Position numbers and translations under genes: made by a program. Positions 18,340 through 26,862 of a stretch of 64,000 bases of DNA are shown one piece after another (position 1 is the first letter of the stretch; each line of letters starts with the position of its first letter). A model generated the notes under the pieces. It was not told the origin of the DNA and did not search any database. It saw only the letters and a program-made list of their open reading frames with translations. This stretch comes from Candidatus Rifleibacteriota bacterium (GTDB lineage Bacteria; Muiribacteriota; Ozemobacteria; Ozemobacterales; Ozemobacteraceae): positions 1 through 64,000 of the forward strand of contig JADFXM010000022.1 in assembly GCA_015233565.1 (NCBI GenBank), written 5' to 3'.

Positions 18340-19608
18340 TTAGTAACTACACCGCTCCAGGAATTCTTCTTTGTTAAAACAATCGCTCAAATTCAAATTC
18401 TGACCAATTCCGTTCCGGGAATTGAGATAAGCAGGGAAGAATGTTTGAGTAGCTTCAGATTGAAGAAATCGTATAGCATTTTTTCCTACCATGAAATCGA
18501 ATAATTCCGGGAAGGCAAGAGTAAAATTTTTCCAGTAATCACCAAGATCGCATTGAATACCTGACATGTACCAGTCACTACCCAGAAGAATCCTATCTTC
18601 CACACCTTTAATCATGTCCAAAAGGGCTTTTCTGAACCCACTTCCGTTCTTAGAGACCAGAATACCATTGAAGGATAAATCCGTATAAACATTCTTGTAA
18701 TCGCGCATTAGCTGAAGGATTGTTTCCGCCCAGTTTTTATCCTTGGCTCGGCTTGGCAGGGAATTCGAACGCTGTTCCCATTCACTTGCGCCACCGAAGT
18801 GTGCCAAATTCAGCTTCAGGGTGGAGTATTTACTAAGCACCTCTTTCCAATATGAAGGGTTTGCCATATCGCGGTAGAATTCTTTATAATTGAGAACATC
18901 AGGCACCATTCTGTTAGAATAGATACCATCACTCCAACTGCAATGTGCTGTAATAGGGATCGGGGCGTCTCTTTTTAAAGTACAATAGGAATACAGTTCA
19001 TCCAATCTGCTCTCCACCATATGATCATCATTTCCGAAAGGTTTAAAGCCCATCGGCGGATAGAGCTTCACACCGACAAATCCATCCCTTTCGATAGCAG
19101 TTTTTACTGAGTCAATTGGCCTGGATCGTGGATCATATGCGAAAAAGGGCATGATTCGACCTTTCTCCTTCGCGGTAATATCCATCATTATCTGCTTTTG
19201 CTCCTCGAAGTCAGTCTGGGAAAAATCGCCTTCATAAGCACTTTCTGTATCCATCATCAGAGGGACCCAGATATCGATTCCCGGAGCTTTTTCCATCATG
19301 TTAGCTACGATGTCCGGCATGCTTTTTATCCCGGTATAAATAAATCTGATGAAATCACGAGGATGTGAGGCCAAATAGAGAAGGTTATCTTTTTCTGTAG
19401 AACTTGTGAAAGAACTGTTCAAGGAAATAAGATCAAGGAAAAATTCTCTTAGGAAATTATCAAGGAAAGCTTTGTGCCCATTTGTGCTGTGTTCATTTAT
19501 TGCCTTAAAAAAGTTTTCACCAATAACTATGCCCAAACGGCTTTGTAAAAGAGCTATTGAGGGAATACAATCGTTATTGAATACGTGGCAATGGCAATCA
19601 ATCTTCAT
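18340..19608 (-). CDS. Amidohydrolase-2-type metal-dependent hydrolase
   Basis: A protein of 422 residues with a TIM-barrel amidohydrolase pattern (PF04909 type). The first metal motif is H-x-H at residues 6-8 (KIDCHCHVF). Further ligands are seen in GFVGVKLYPPMGF, PITAHCSWSDG (near residue 220), NLAHFGGASEW and LLGSDWYMSG (Asp). There is no signal peptide, so it is cytoplasmic unless exported by another route. AAAGG precedes the ATG. It is last in a minus-strand series with the phospholipase-like and lysozyme-like genes, with an 85-base gap. Members of the family hydrolyse or decarboxylate many ring compounds, so the substrate cannot be named. Confidence 0.85.
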   Translation of the reverse strand: MKIDCHCHVFNNDCIPSIALLQSRLGIVIGENFFKAINEHSTNGHKAFLDNFLREFFLDLISLNSSFTSSTEKDNLLYLASHPRDFIRFIYTGIKSMPDIVANMMEKAPGIDIWVPLMMDTESAYEGDFSQTDFEEQKQIMMDITAKEKGRIMPFFAYDPRSRPIDSVKTAIERDGFVGVKLYPPMGFKPFGNDDHMVESRLDELYSYCTLKRDAPIPITAHCSWSDGIYSNRMVPDVLNYKEFYRDMANPSYWKEVLSKYSTLKLNLAHFGGASEWEQRSNSLPSRAKDKNWAETILQLMRDYKNVYTDLSFNGILVSKNGSGFRKALLDMIKGVEDRILLGSDWYMSGIQCDLGDYWKNFTLAFPELFDFMVGKNAIRFLQSEATQTFFPAYLNSRNGIGQNLNLSDCFNKEEFLERCSY

Positions 19609-19693
19609 AAATCTAACCTTTCATGTTTGTCCTGGGTGTTGACTTGTTTATTTTTTCCCCGAGCAAATTCCTCAGAAACGCTTTTCGGGGTGA

Positions 19694-20692
19694 TTACTGA
19701 GAACCACTAGAAAAAGAATCATTTGAACGGGAATTAAAATGTTTATCAAAGTTAGCAGTCGCATTAGCCAGAATATTTTCCTCTAATGGGGCGCTCAAAT
19801 CTACGTTCCGCACAACGTCAAGGAATTGGGTCCTGTAACCGGCGTTCCAATCTGTTTTGTGATATAGTTCGCACGCCACATTCATATAGATATTTGCCAA
19901 ATCCACAGCTGGTTGAAAGTATTCTTCCATATAGTTGTGGTTTGACCAGTAATTTTGAACCAACTTACTTTTATTTCCATTGGACTTGAAATCTTTTGTA
20001 GCGTCGACGTATTTACCAACATGTGTAATTCCACGCAGAACCGCGAGGATACCGGTAACCCAACTTTCGATCTGTTTTTCTGTTGGAGAGACTGCATGGG
20101 CTTCTACAAATGCTTTTTGAATCATATAGACTAACCAAAGCTCAACATTGGCCCCCCAACCTGGGTTAAGATCACACCATATGTGGGGAGTGGCTTCCAG
20201 CAGATCCGAATCTTTCAAGATTTTGTAAAGAATCACGTCCTGGTAGACCTCTGCTTCCCTGTGCAAGGTCCTGCTACATCCACGTTTATAATATGGGCCT
20301 GCAATGCTGTTCACCAACGGGTGTATAATTTGATCTGCTGCCATGTGGGTCAAAAAACCGCAGACAAAAGCAAATTTTGCTCTGTCTTCTTGATCCCATT
20401 GTGGACCAGCGTCTCTCCAGATTCCTTCCAACATCTTTAACGGGAAAATATTCGGGTCTTTTGAATGCATCTGATAAGACCATTGGACCACCCCCATGGG
20501 TTTATCTGATCGATCGAGAAGGATGGACCATTCACTCCCAACTAAGCTTTCATAATATGGAAGGTCGGGGCCTAGGGCTCCAAGGGCCATGTAATGGGCA
20601 TTTTCATTAAGAGCATTTTGGAATTTTGGGTCCAGAGAACCTTTTGTTCGAACTGTTTCTGCAATTAACATATGCGCAATACTTGCGGGCAT
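19694..20692 (-). CDS. Zinc-dependent phospholipase C-like protein
   Basis: A protein of 332 residues resembling the Zn_dep_PLPC family (PF00882). Marks: SIAHMLIAE with an early His, GALGPDLPYY, FVCGFLTHMAADQIIHPLVN with the H-x3-D and following His ligands, and HREAEVYQDVI with the His-x3-Glu ligand. The family includes Clostridium alpha-toxin-type phospholipases and many uncharacterised cytoplasmic proteins. No signal peptide is present. GGAGG lies six bases before the ATG. It follows the lysozyme-like gene by 41 bases, likely in one transcript. Confidence 0.8.
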   Translation of the reverse strand: MPASIAHMLIAETVRTKGSLDPKFQNALNENAHYMALGALGPDLPYYESLVGSEWSILLDRSDKPMGVVQWSYQMHSKDPNIFPLKMLEGIWRDAGPQWDQEDRAKFAFVCGFLTHMAADQIIHPLVNSIAGPYYKRGCSRTLHREAEVYQDVILYKILKDSDLLEATPHIWCDLNPGWGANVELWLVYMIQKAFVEAHAVSPTEKQIESWVTGILAVLRGITHVGKYVDATKDFKSNGNKSKLVQNYWSNHNYMEEYFQPAVDLANIYMNVACELYHKTDWNAGYRTQFLDVVRNVDLSAPLEENILANATANFDKHFNSRSNDSFSSGSQ

Positions 20693-20733
20693 AAATATCC
20701 TCCATTTAATTTATATGAAAAGCAAGTTTACAG

Positions 20734-21462
20734 CTAGATCAAAAATGGACAGAGGTCGTGTACGTCAATCTCAAATTGGACCTTCTGCAGCATTTCGTCG
20801 CATTCCGGCCGGATTTCCGCTTCCATTCTGTTTATCGGGCCCCAATGCCGGCGAATATTTCGCAACCCCACGGCAGTAAATTCTACAGCAAAGCCTGGAC
20901 ATTCTTTCGACAGTTTTTGAAATTCGAAACCATCGCCACTTCCATAATTTTCCAAGTCAGATGGTTTAGGAAAAACACCTTCCCGGAAAATTTCCAAAAA
21001 ATCAGTTTTTCCTTTATAGAAATTGAATAGTTGGAGCATTAAATCGCTTGCAAGGTGTGCATTGAAGCTTGTTTGGAAAAGTCCTGCTTCAGCAGTTTCC
21101 GAACGTGTATTAAAAACTGAGCGATCGCGCCCTTCGCAATACCTCCCAGAACTTTCGCGCATTCCAAGACCTATCAGAAGAACGAAGAGATAACGCAACC
21201 TGTCATTTGGAGTGTCTAATTTGTCAAGACCAACTTCTGAAAATTCTTGGAAAAACCAAGCAAGAGCATCTCTTCCAGGGTCTTCAAGGGGTTTAGCCAT
21301 TTCAAGGGCTTCCGGGAACTTAGCCTTTAACTTGCAATAAACACGGGCGTAAACTGCAGCCATACCCTTGATGTATCCAGCTGGGGCAAGGCCACGGTTA
21401 TTCCATTGGTATTTCCTTATTTCCGATGCTTCAGCAATCTGCAAAATTTTATCGCTTTCCAT
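20734..21462 (-). CDS. Putative lysozyme-like (peptidoglycan hydrolase fold) protein
   Basis: A protein of 242 residues that I do not recognise with certainty. Residues about 90-145 contain LLIGLGMRESSGRYCEGRD followed by EAGLFQTSFN. A Glu in G-x-x-E-S-S-G followed by a GLFQ motif is the pattern of lytic-transglycosylase and lysozyme-fold enzymes. The C-terminal RRHWGPINRMEAEI also recalls this group. There is no signal peptide or membrane segment. ATG 21462 is chosen because AAAGGA is well spaced; a TTG at 21498 would add 12 residues. It is first gene of the minus-strand trio with the phospholipase-like and amidohydrolase genes. Confidence 0.6.
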   Translation of the reverse strand: MESDKILQIAEASEIRKYQWNNRGLAPAGYIKGMAAVYARVYCKLKAKFPEALEMAKPLEDPGRDALAWFFQEFSEVGLDKLDTPNDRLRYLFVLLIGLGMRESSGRYCEGRDRSVFNTRSETAEAGLFQTSFNAHLASDLMLQLFNFYKGKTDFLEIFREGVFPKPSDLENYGSGDGFEFQKLSKECPGFAVEFTAVGLRNIRRHWGPINRMEAEIRPECDEMLQKVQFEIDVHDLCPFLI

Positions 21463-22041
21463 AAAATATCCTTTCATAAACCCATCTTTTTTGCTCAAGA
21501 TCCTCTCTCACGAATATTCCAAAAAAGAAATTTAGATTATATTGAATTGATTTTCTTTTCGGATTTTTTAGAAATTAAAACTCCACAGTTTGAATGGCTA
21601 AATTTGACGTTGTACTCCTTCGAGGAAGCTTGCTAATTACACCCATAAACCTGCATCTTATTCACCTCAATTTTGGGAGAAACTAAGTCATCCTCCGCCA
21701 TTTTACCTGACAGTCTCGAACTCGAAAAAGACATCAAATTAAACCATTGCCACAAGCCGCTTGTCAACGTTTTCAACTTGAATACCTGATGATCTAAAAC
21801 TTCCGTTAAAAGGACTTAAATTTTCTTTTCAACTTGAAAACCTTTTACAACACGCATTGGATCAGCAGGAAAAAAATTTAAAAATTTTTAAGTCTCTGGA
21901 ATTGCTTAATAGTGCAGGTCTTAGAATTGGGAAAACGATAACAGCGCATGAGAAAGCACTTTCCGAGGGGATGTGCCACCAAGGGATAATTAGCCCAATT
22001 TAATTGGGTGATTACTTTTATATATTGATATTATTTGCAGC
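21463..22041. other. Non-coding gap between lysozyme-like and S24-regulator genes
   Basis: No gene is seen. At 21994-22008 CCCAATT T AATTGGG forms a perfect hairpin that may end transcription of the S24-type regulator gene, which stops at 22042 on the minus strand. Confidence 0.45.
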
Positions 22042-22824
22042 TTAATTCGACCAGTTTGAAAACTTCCAGAAACCTTCAAGAATACCGTAGAAGAAAACTT
22101 CCTGGGAATCTGCGGAATATGAAACTGCTTTATAGCGAGGGTTGTCGGGCTGAAATATGATTTTTCCGTCCGGGTCTTTTAAAATTCGGCGGATTTTGCA
22201 TCTTTCCTCGCCTGGAAGGTGGATACAACAAATATTGCCAAAAGGGGGGATTTGCTTTTTCTGGGATTCAAAAACTGCAAGTCCACCTGTTTTTAGAAAC
22301 CTGTCTGGCCCATCCATTGAATCGTCAGGGACTAGCAATCCAAATGCTCCGGATTTGGCTTTTTCCTCCCAATAAGGGAAAATTCCAATTTGACTGCCTT
22401 CTATTACTCCTAGTTTCAGACTTGGCCAAACTGTTTCGTAAATGGGAATAAAAGAACCGTCTGTGCCATAGTTACCCAAGTTGCTTTTATAAAAACCTGC
22501 GGTTTGCGGAGATTCAAGACATTTTACCAGATCTATCCATAATTCCTGGGCTGAACCACTTGTTCTGGCTTGCGCCAAATAAAGAAATAATTTTGCAATT
22601 TCATTCTTGGGAAGGTTCATTCCTCTTCCGATTGCGTGGAGGAGCTCATCAGAAGGTAGGCGAAGCCCCGAAAAAACGTTTGACAGCGTGCTGATTGGGA
22701 GGAAACTGTTGTTAGCAATGTCAACGATTCTCAACTTCTGGCGAAATAAGAGCCGCTCAAGTTCTTTTAACAGGAAAGTCCGTTTCGGAATTCTCTTTTT
22801 TTTTGTTTTTTTCTGAGTAGCCAC
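22042..22824 (-). CDS. LexA-like transcriptional regulator (HTH plus S24 peptidase domain)
   Basis: A protein of 260 residues from GTG 22824. The N terminus is very basic (KKTKKKRIPKR). A helix-turn-helix follows (RIVDIANNSFLPISTLSNVFSG, about residues 35-65). The C-terminal domain has LLVPDDSMDGPDRFLKTGG with the S24 Ser in D-S-M, then CKIRRILKDPDG with the general-base Lys, and IFQPDNPRYKAV. This is the Ser-Lys dyad arrangement of LexA/UmuD/phage repressors; the residue before the usual D-S-M is Asp instead of Gly. GTG is chosen because GGGAA lies upstream and no ATG is available; a TTG at 22881 would add 19 residues. Divergent from a response regulator, it probably controls that promoter region. 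Confidence 0.75.
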   Translation of the reverse strand: MATQKKTKKKRIPKRTFLLKELERLLFRQKLRIVDIANNSFLPISTLSNVFSGLRLPSDELLHAIGRGMNLPKNEIAKLFLYLAQARTSGSAQELWIDLVKCLESPQTAGFYKSNLGNYGTDGSFIPIYETVWPSLKLGVIEGSQIGIFPYWEEKAKSGAFGLLVPDDSMDGPDRFLKTGGLAVFESQKKQIPPFGNICCIHLPGEERCKIRRILKDPDGKIIFQPDNPRYKAVSYSADSQEVFFYGILEGFWKFSNWSN

Positions 22825-22861
22825 CGACCATTCCCAACTTTGATATTTCTGAAGGTTAAGC

Positions 22862-22964
22862 TTCCAAATAAAAAAAATCAACTAGAAAATAGAAAATTCG
22901 CATTTTCTTGAACAAACAAAATCATTTTGGTATTGTTTATTTGGAAAATTGAAGTTTGAGGAGG
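22862..22964 (+). promoter_or_regulatory. Divergent promoter region with an 11-bp inverted repeat and sigma-70-like promoter
   Basis: TTCCAAATAAA (22862-22872) and TTTATTTGGAA (22936-22946) are perfect inverted copies 63 bases apart between the S24-type regulator and the response regulator, a candidate operator pair. A promoter reading to the right has TTGAAC at 22909-22914, a 17-base spacer and TATTGT at 22932-22937, so the right arm overlaps the -10 box. GAGGAGG at 22958-22964 is the ribosome binding site for the TTG start at 22973. Confidence 0.6.
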
Positions 22965-22972
22965 AAAATTAA

Positions 22973-23461
22973 TTGGATTTTGATCTAAGGATTCTAATTG
23001 CTGACGACCAAAAGGAATTTTGCGAAATTTTTAAAGATCTTTTGAAAAGTTTGAATTGTAAAGTGTTTTGTACATCTAATCCTGATGAGGTTGTAGAAAC
23101 AATTTTTGAAAATGAAATTCATCTTGTTTTTCTTGATAAGCGTTTTCCAAGTGATGGCCGAGGAATTGAGCTCTTAAAGGAAATAAAAAAAGTCCAACCT
23201 CAAACAGAAGTTGTAATGATGACAAGCTTTCCTGATGCAACATCAAGCCATGAAGCGTTACAAGAGAGCGCTTCCGGATACTTCATTAAAACTGATGATT
23301 ACGAAACACTTCTGGAGACAACCAAATTTCTCATTGAAAAAATTAAGAAAAATCGGAAAGAGGAAAATGAAATAAAGAATCTTGAAATTGCCAAAAAAAC
23401 TTTGTCCGACTGGAACACCGAATTAATTAAAAAATTAAAAAAATTAGAAGGAAAAAGTTAA
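22973..23461 (+). CDS. Single-domain response regulator with coiled-coil tail
   Basis: A protein of 162 residues. The receiver domain (about 1-125) has the acidic pair in LIADDQKEF, the phosphoacceptor Asp in LVFLDKRFPSDG and a Lys in GYFIKTDDYE. A charged Lys/Glu-rich tail (about 125-162) is predicted coiled coil, with no DNA-binding or output domain. The start is TTG, supported by GAGGAGG eight bases upstream. It lies 28 bases before the ABC exporter gene on the same strand. Confidence 0.88.
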   Translation: MDFDLRILIADDQKEFCEIFKDLLKSLNCKVFCTSNPDEVVETIFENEIHLVFLDKRFPSDGRGIELLKEIKKVQPQTEVVMMTSFPDATSSHEALQESASGYFIKTDDYETLLETTKFLIEKIKKNRKEENEIKNLEIAKKTLSDWNTELIKKLKKLEGKS

Positions 23462-23489
23462 ACCTGATGGAAAGATATCAATTAACGAT

Positions 23490-25352
23490 ATGAATTTTGG
23501 AATGAAGAATTTTCCCCAGGCATTTTTTTCATCTCATCTATGGGAAAAACTCCGGAAAATGTGGACTCAACTTCCGTATTTTCCCCGAGCAATATCTTTA
23601 GTCTGGCAGGCTTCCGGGAAATGGACCATTCTTTGGGCAGTGTTGTTGGTGGCCCAAGGATTCCTTCCCGGAGTGGGAATTTTTCTAACAAAAACTTTGG
23701 TAAATCGTTTGGTGGTGGCCTTAAAAACAGGCGGTGATTCGGACGAATTTCGCCCAATCCTTATGGTAGCCGCTCTTTTGTTTATTGTTTACTCACTCAT
23801 AGAGCTTTTTCGCTGCATTTCGACCTGGCTTCGTGCATTTCAAAGTGAAATAGTCCAGAATTACATACATGCGCTTATACATGAAAAAGCTCTATCACTG
23901 GATTTAAGCTATTTTGAAACTCCCAAATACCACGATCAACTGCATCGTGCACGTTCGGACGCTATTTCAAGACCCATCGCGCTTTTGGAAAACCTTGGAA
24001 GCCTGGGACAAACCACCATTACGTTGATCACCATGGCTGGGGTGTTAGCATGTTATTCCTGGTGGCTTCCCCTGATTCTTTTGATAAATTCAATCCCCGC
24101 ATTTGTAGTAGTGTCATATTACACCTATAAACAGCACGCCTGGAGAATAAGAAACACTGCAAACGAGCGGCGGGTCTTATATTATGACTGGATGCTTACC
24201 CTGGGTTCCGCAGCCGCCGAAATAAGACTTTTTGATCTTGGAAAAAGATTTAAGGACAACTTCCAAAAGATTAACGAAAAACTAAAACAAGAACGTCTTT
24301 TATTTGTCAAAAAACAGTCTTTCGGGGAGTTGTTTGCAGGAATTTCCGGAATAGGTATAACCGGTCTTCTTCTATGCTGGATGGGGTGGAATGCATTTCG
24401 CGGAAGGGCCACCCTTGGCGATCTGGCGCTATTTATGCAGGTTTTCAGCCAGGGACAACAGTTATTAAGAACGTTTCTTAGTAGCGCAAGCGAAATCCTT
24501 CGGAACATGCTTTTTTTGGAAAATTTATTTGATCTGCTTGATTTAAAACCAAAAATACACGACCCTCAAACACCTATCGAAATTTTTTCTCAGGATATTT
24601 CTGAAATCCGCTTTGCTGAGGTAAACTTTCGCTATCCCGGAAGTGACCGCTTCGCATTGAATAATTTCAATATCTCCATTCCGGGAAAGAAGATCACAGC
24701 TATTGTGGGAGAAAATGGAGCAGGCAAAAGCACCTTTCTAAAACTGATTTGTCGCTTTTACGACCCGGAGTCAGGCGAGGTAACCATTGATAAAGAGAAC
24801 CTGAAAAGTTTTTCTCTCAAAAGTCTGAGATCCCAAATTACCGCTCTTTTTCAAGAACCGGTCAGATATAATGAGACCGTAGCTGATAATATAGGCTTCG
24901 CCGCCAATACAGAAATTTTATCGCGGATGAAAATTGAAGAAGCAGCTTTTGCAGCGGGAGCAAACATCCCCATATCCAAACTTCCAAAAAAATACGACGA
25001 AATGTTAGGAAAGTGGTTTGGAGGAACAGAACTAAGCGGAGGGGAATGGCAGAGATTGGCCCTTGCCCGAGCTTTTTTGAGGCAAGCATCCTTGATAATT
25101 CTTGATGAACCTACCAGTGCAATGGATTCCTGGGCAGAAGCTGATTGGATGTCAAAATTCCGAGATCTGGTTTCCGGGAAAACAGCATTGATTATTACTC
25201 ATCGTTTTACAACAGCACTTAAGGCCGACTTCATTCATGTAATGGTGGGCGGAAAAGTTGTTGAATCAGGGAACCATAACGAGCTGGTGGAACTGAACGG
25301 ATTGTATTCAAAATCGTGGAAACAGCAAACCGGCGTTTTCAAGAATTTCTAA
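23490..25352 (+). CDS. ABC exporter, fused permease and ATPase
   Basis: A half-transporter of 620 residues. The N-terminal membrane domain (about 30-340) has several hydrophobic helices (TILWAVLLVAQGFLPGVGIF and later ones). The ATPase (about 370-610) has Walker A GENGAGKST, Q-loop LFQEP, signature LSGGEWQRLALARAF, Walker B LIILDEPTSAMD and the switch His in ITHRF. The family exports lipids, peptides or drugs as homodimers; the substrate is unknown. ATG 23490 is taken, but no strong ribosome binding site is seen, and ATG 23502 is possible. It is probably co-transcribed with the preceding response regulator gene. Confidence 0.93.
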   Translation: MNFGMKNFPQAFFSSHLWEKLRKMWTQLPYFPRAISLVWQASGKWTILWAVLLVAQGFLPGVGIFLTKTLVNRLVVALKTGGDSDEFRPILMVAALLFIVYSLIELFRCISTWLRAFQSEIVQNYIHALIHEKALSLDLSYFETPKYHDQLHRARSDAISRPIALLENLGSLGQTTITLITMAGVLACYSWWLPLILLINSIPAFVVVSYYTYKQHAWRIRNTANERRVLYYDWMLTLGSAAAEIRLFDLGKRFKDNFQKINEKLKQERLLFVKKQSFGELFAGISGIGITGLLLCWMGWNAFRGRATLGDLALFMQVFSQGQQLLRTFLSSASEILRNMLFLENLFDLLDLKPKIHDPQTPIEIFSQDISEIRFAEVNFRYPGSDRFALNNFNISIPGKKITAIVGENGAGKSTFLKLICRFYDPESGEVTIDKENLKSFSLKSLRSQITALFQEPVRYNETVADNIGFAANTEILSRMKIEEAAFAAGANIPISKLPKKYDEMLGKWFGGTELSGGEWQRLALARAFLRQASLIILDEPTSAMDSWAEADWMSKFRDLVSGKTALIITHRFTTALKADFIHVMVGGKVVESGNHNELVELNGLYSKSWKQQTGVFKNF

Positions 25353-25548
25353 GTGTGAATTCAAAATATATTTTCAGATTTTGTTTTACAAAGTTTAAAA
25401 AAAAATTTAAACTGTGAAAACACAAAAGACAATGATGGATGAATTATTTTAAACAGAAATATCATCTCAATTTTCCGAGGTTACGAGAGCCAATGGCACT
25501 TTTCCCAAGTATATTTATAAATGTCAAACATGCTTTAAAGGAAAAATT
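25353..25548. other. Short gap with an AT hairpin
   Basis: A run AGTTTAAA...TTTAAACT near 25393-25414 can fold after the ABC gene but is too AT-rich to call a firm terminator. Nothing else is seen. Confidence 0.3.
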
Positions 25549-26784
25549 GTGGAAAAGCTGAGAGGGAACTTATTCCCAAAAGAAAATTGCAAGAAATTGC
25601 TACTTATTGAAGATAATCCCTGGGATGCGGATTTCCTGAAAGAAATCATTGAAGACAGCGATTATCTCAAGAAAATAGCGCTATCTTTTGAGTTGGTTCA
25701 TTGTTTGAATCTTTCAACAAGCCGGGGAATGATAGATAAAAACATGCCGGATGTAATTCTTCTCGATCTCGGCCTTCCGGAAAGCTTTGGACTTGATACT
25801 CTTCGCAAGATGAGATTGATAACTACAGATATCCCGATAATTGTTTTGACAGGTCTCGACGATGAAATAGTCGGAATTCGTGCTGTCCACGAAGGAGCCC
25901 AGGACTATCTTGTTAAAGGACAACTGAACAGTATTATACTTGCAAGATCCATCATTCATGGAATCGAGCGCCACAGACTCCTGAGCCAGATTTCCGAATC
26001 AAACAAAAAAATGACCGCTGTCCTGAAAAATATTCAGGAAGACCTTGAAGCAGCCGGCGAGATTCAGAGAAGTCTGTTACCTTCCACAGCACTGATATTC
26101 AAAGAATTAAAGGTTGCCTGGCGATTCCAACCTTGCGGAAAAGTTGGCGGAGACTTATTAAACATTTTTAAATTAGACGATTCCCATATTGGATTCTACA
26201 TCCTGGACGTCGCAGGACATGGAGTAAAAGCAGCACTCCTTTCAGTTACTCTCAGCCAAATGCTCACAAAAGGCGGTTATGGTGACAATTTATTGATTGA
26301 TCATTCCGGAGCAATTCGGGCGCCATCTGAGGTATTTTATTTACTTGACAATAGATTTAATCTAACTTACGAACGGCTACAATACTTTACGATAACATAC
26401 GGAATTATCGACCTTTTATCCAAAAAAATCCGCTATTCGAAGGGTGGTCATACTCCTCTGATTGTACAAACTCCTGATTCCAAAATTCAAATCTGGGAAG
26501 AGGGAGATATCCCTCTTGGACTTGGTGTAGGGTACAAATTTCGAGAATTTGAAAAGGATTTACAGCCAGGGACAAGAATTTTCCTGTTTTCTGATGGGTT
26601 GATCGAGGCAAGAAACCTTGCCAGAGAATTTTTCTCCATTGAAAATTTAACCAAGGAAATATCTGATTCATACGGGCTAGAAATTTCTCAATGTCTCGAT
26701 AAAGTAATGGGAAAGCTGGATTCCTGGGTTAAAGACTGTGAAATAACTGATGATATGACTTTTATGGCCCTAGAATTGGAATAG
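25549..26784 (+). CDS. Receiver domain fused to PP2C/SpoIIE-type phosphatase (RsbU-like)
   Basis: A protein of 411 residues. The receiver (about 10-135) has LLIEDNPWDADFL, the phosphoacceptor Asp in VILLDLGLPESFG and DYLVKG. A coiled linker leads to a PP2C-type domain (about 180-410) with GGDLLNIFKLDDSHIGFYILDVAGHG, FSDGLIEARN and ITDDMTFMALE, where the Asp residues bind metal. Proteins of this layout dephosphorylate anti-sigma antagonists when the receiver is phosphorylated. No anti-sigma antagonist gene is adjacent. The GTG start follows AAAGGA by six bases. Confidence 0.92.
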   Translation: MEKLRGNLFPKENCKKLLLIEDNPWDADFLKEIIEDSDYLKKIALSFELVHCLNLSTSRGMIDKNMPDVILLDLGLPESFGLDTLRKMRLITTDIPIIVLTGLDDEIVGIRAVHEGAQDYLVKGQLNSIILARSIIHGIERHRLLSQISESNKKMTAVLKNIQEDLEAAGEIQRSLLPSTALIFKELKVAWRFQPCGKVGGDLLNIFKLDDSHIGFYILDVAGHGVKAALLSVTLSQMLTKGGYGDNLLIDHSGAIRAPSEVFYLLDNRFNLTYERLQYFTITYGIIDLLSKKIRYSKGGHTPLIVQTPDSKIQIWEEGDIPLGLGVGYKFREFEKDLQPGTRIFLFSDGLIEARNLAREFFSIENLTKEISDSYGLEISQCLDKVMGKLDSWVKDCEITDDMTFMALELE

Positions 26785-26862
26785 ATTTTGAAACTTTCCA
26801 AAATATTATCAGAAATGGCTTAAATTAAAAAAAAAAAGAAATTGAAATCAAGGAGAGACAGA

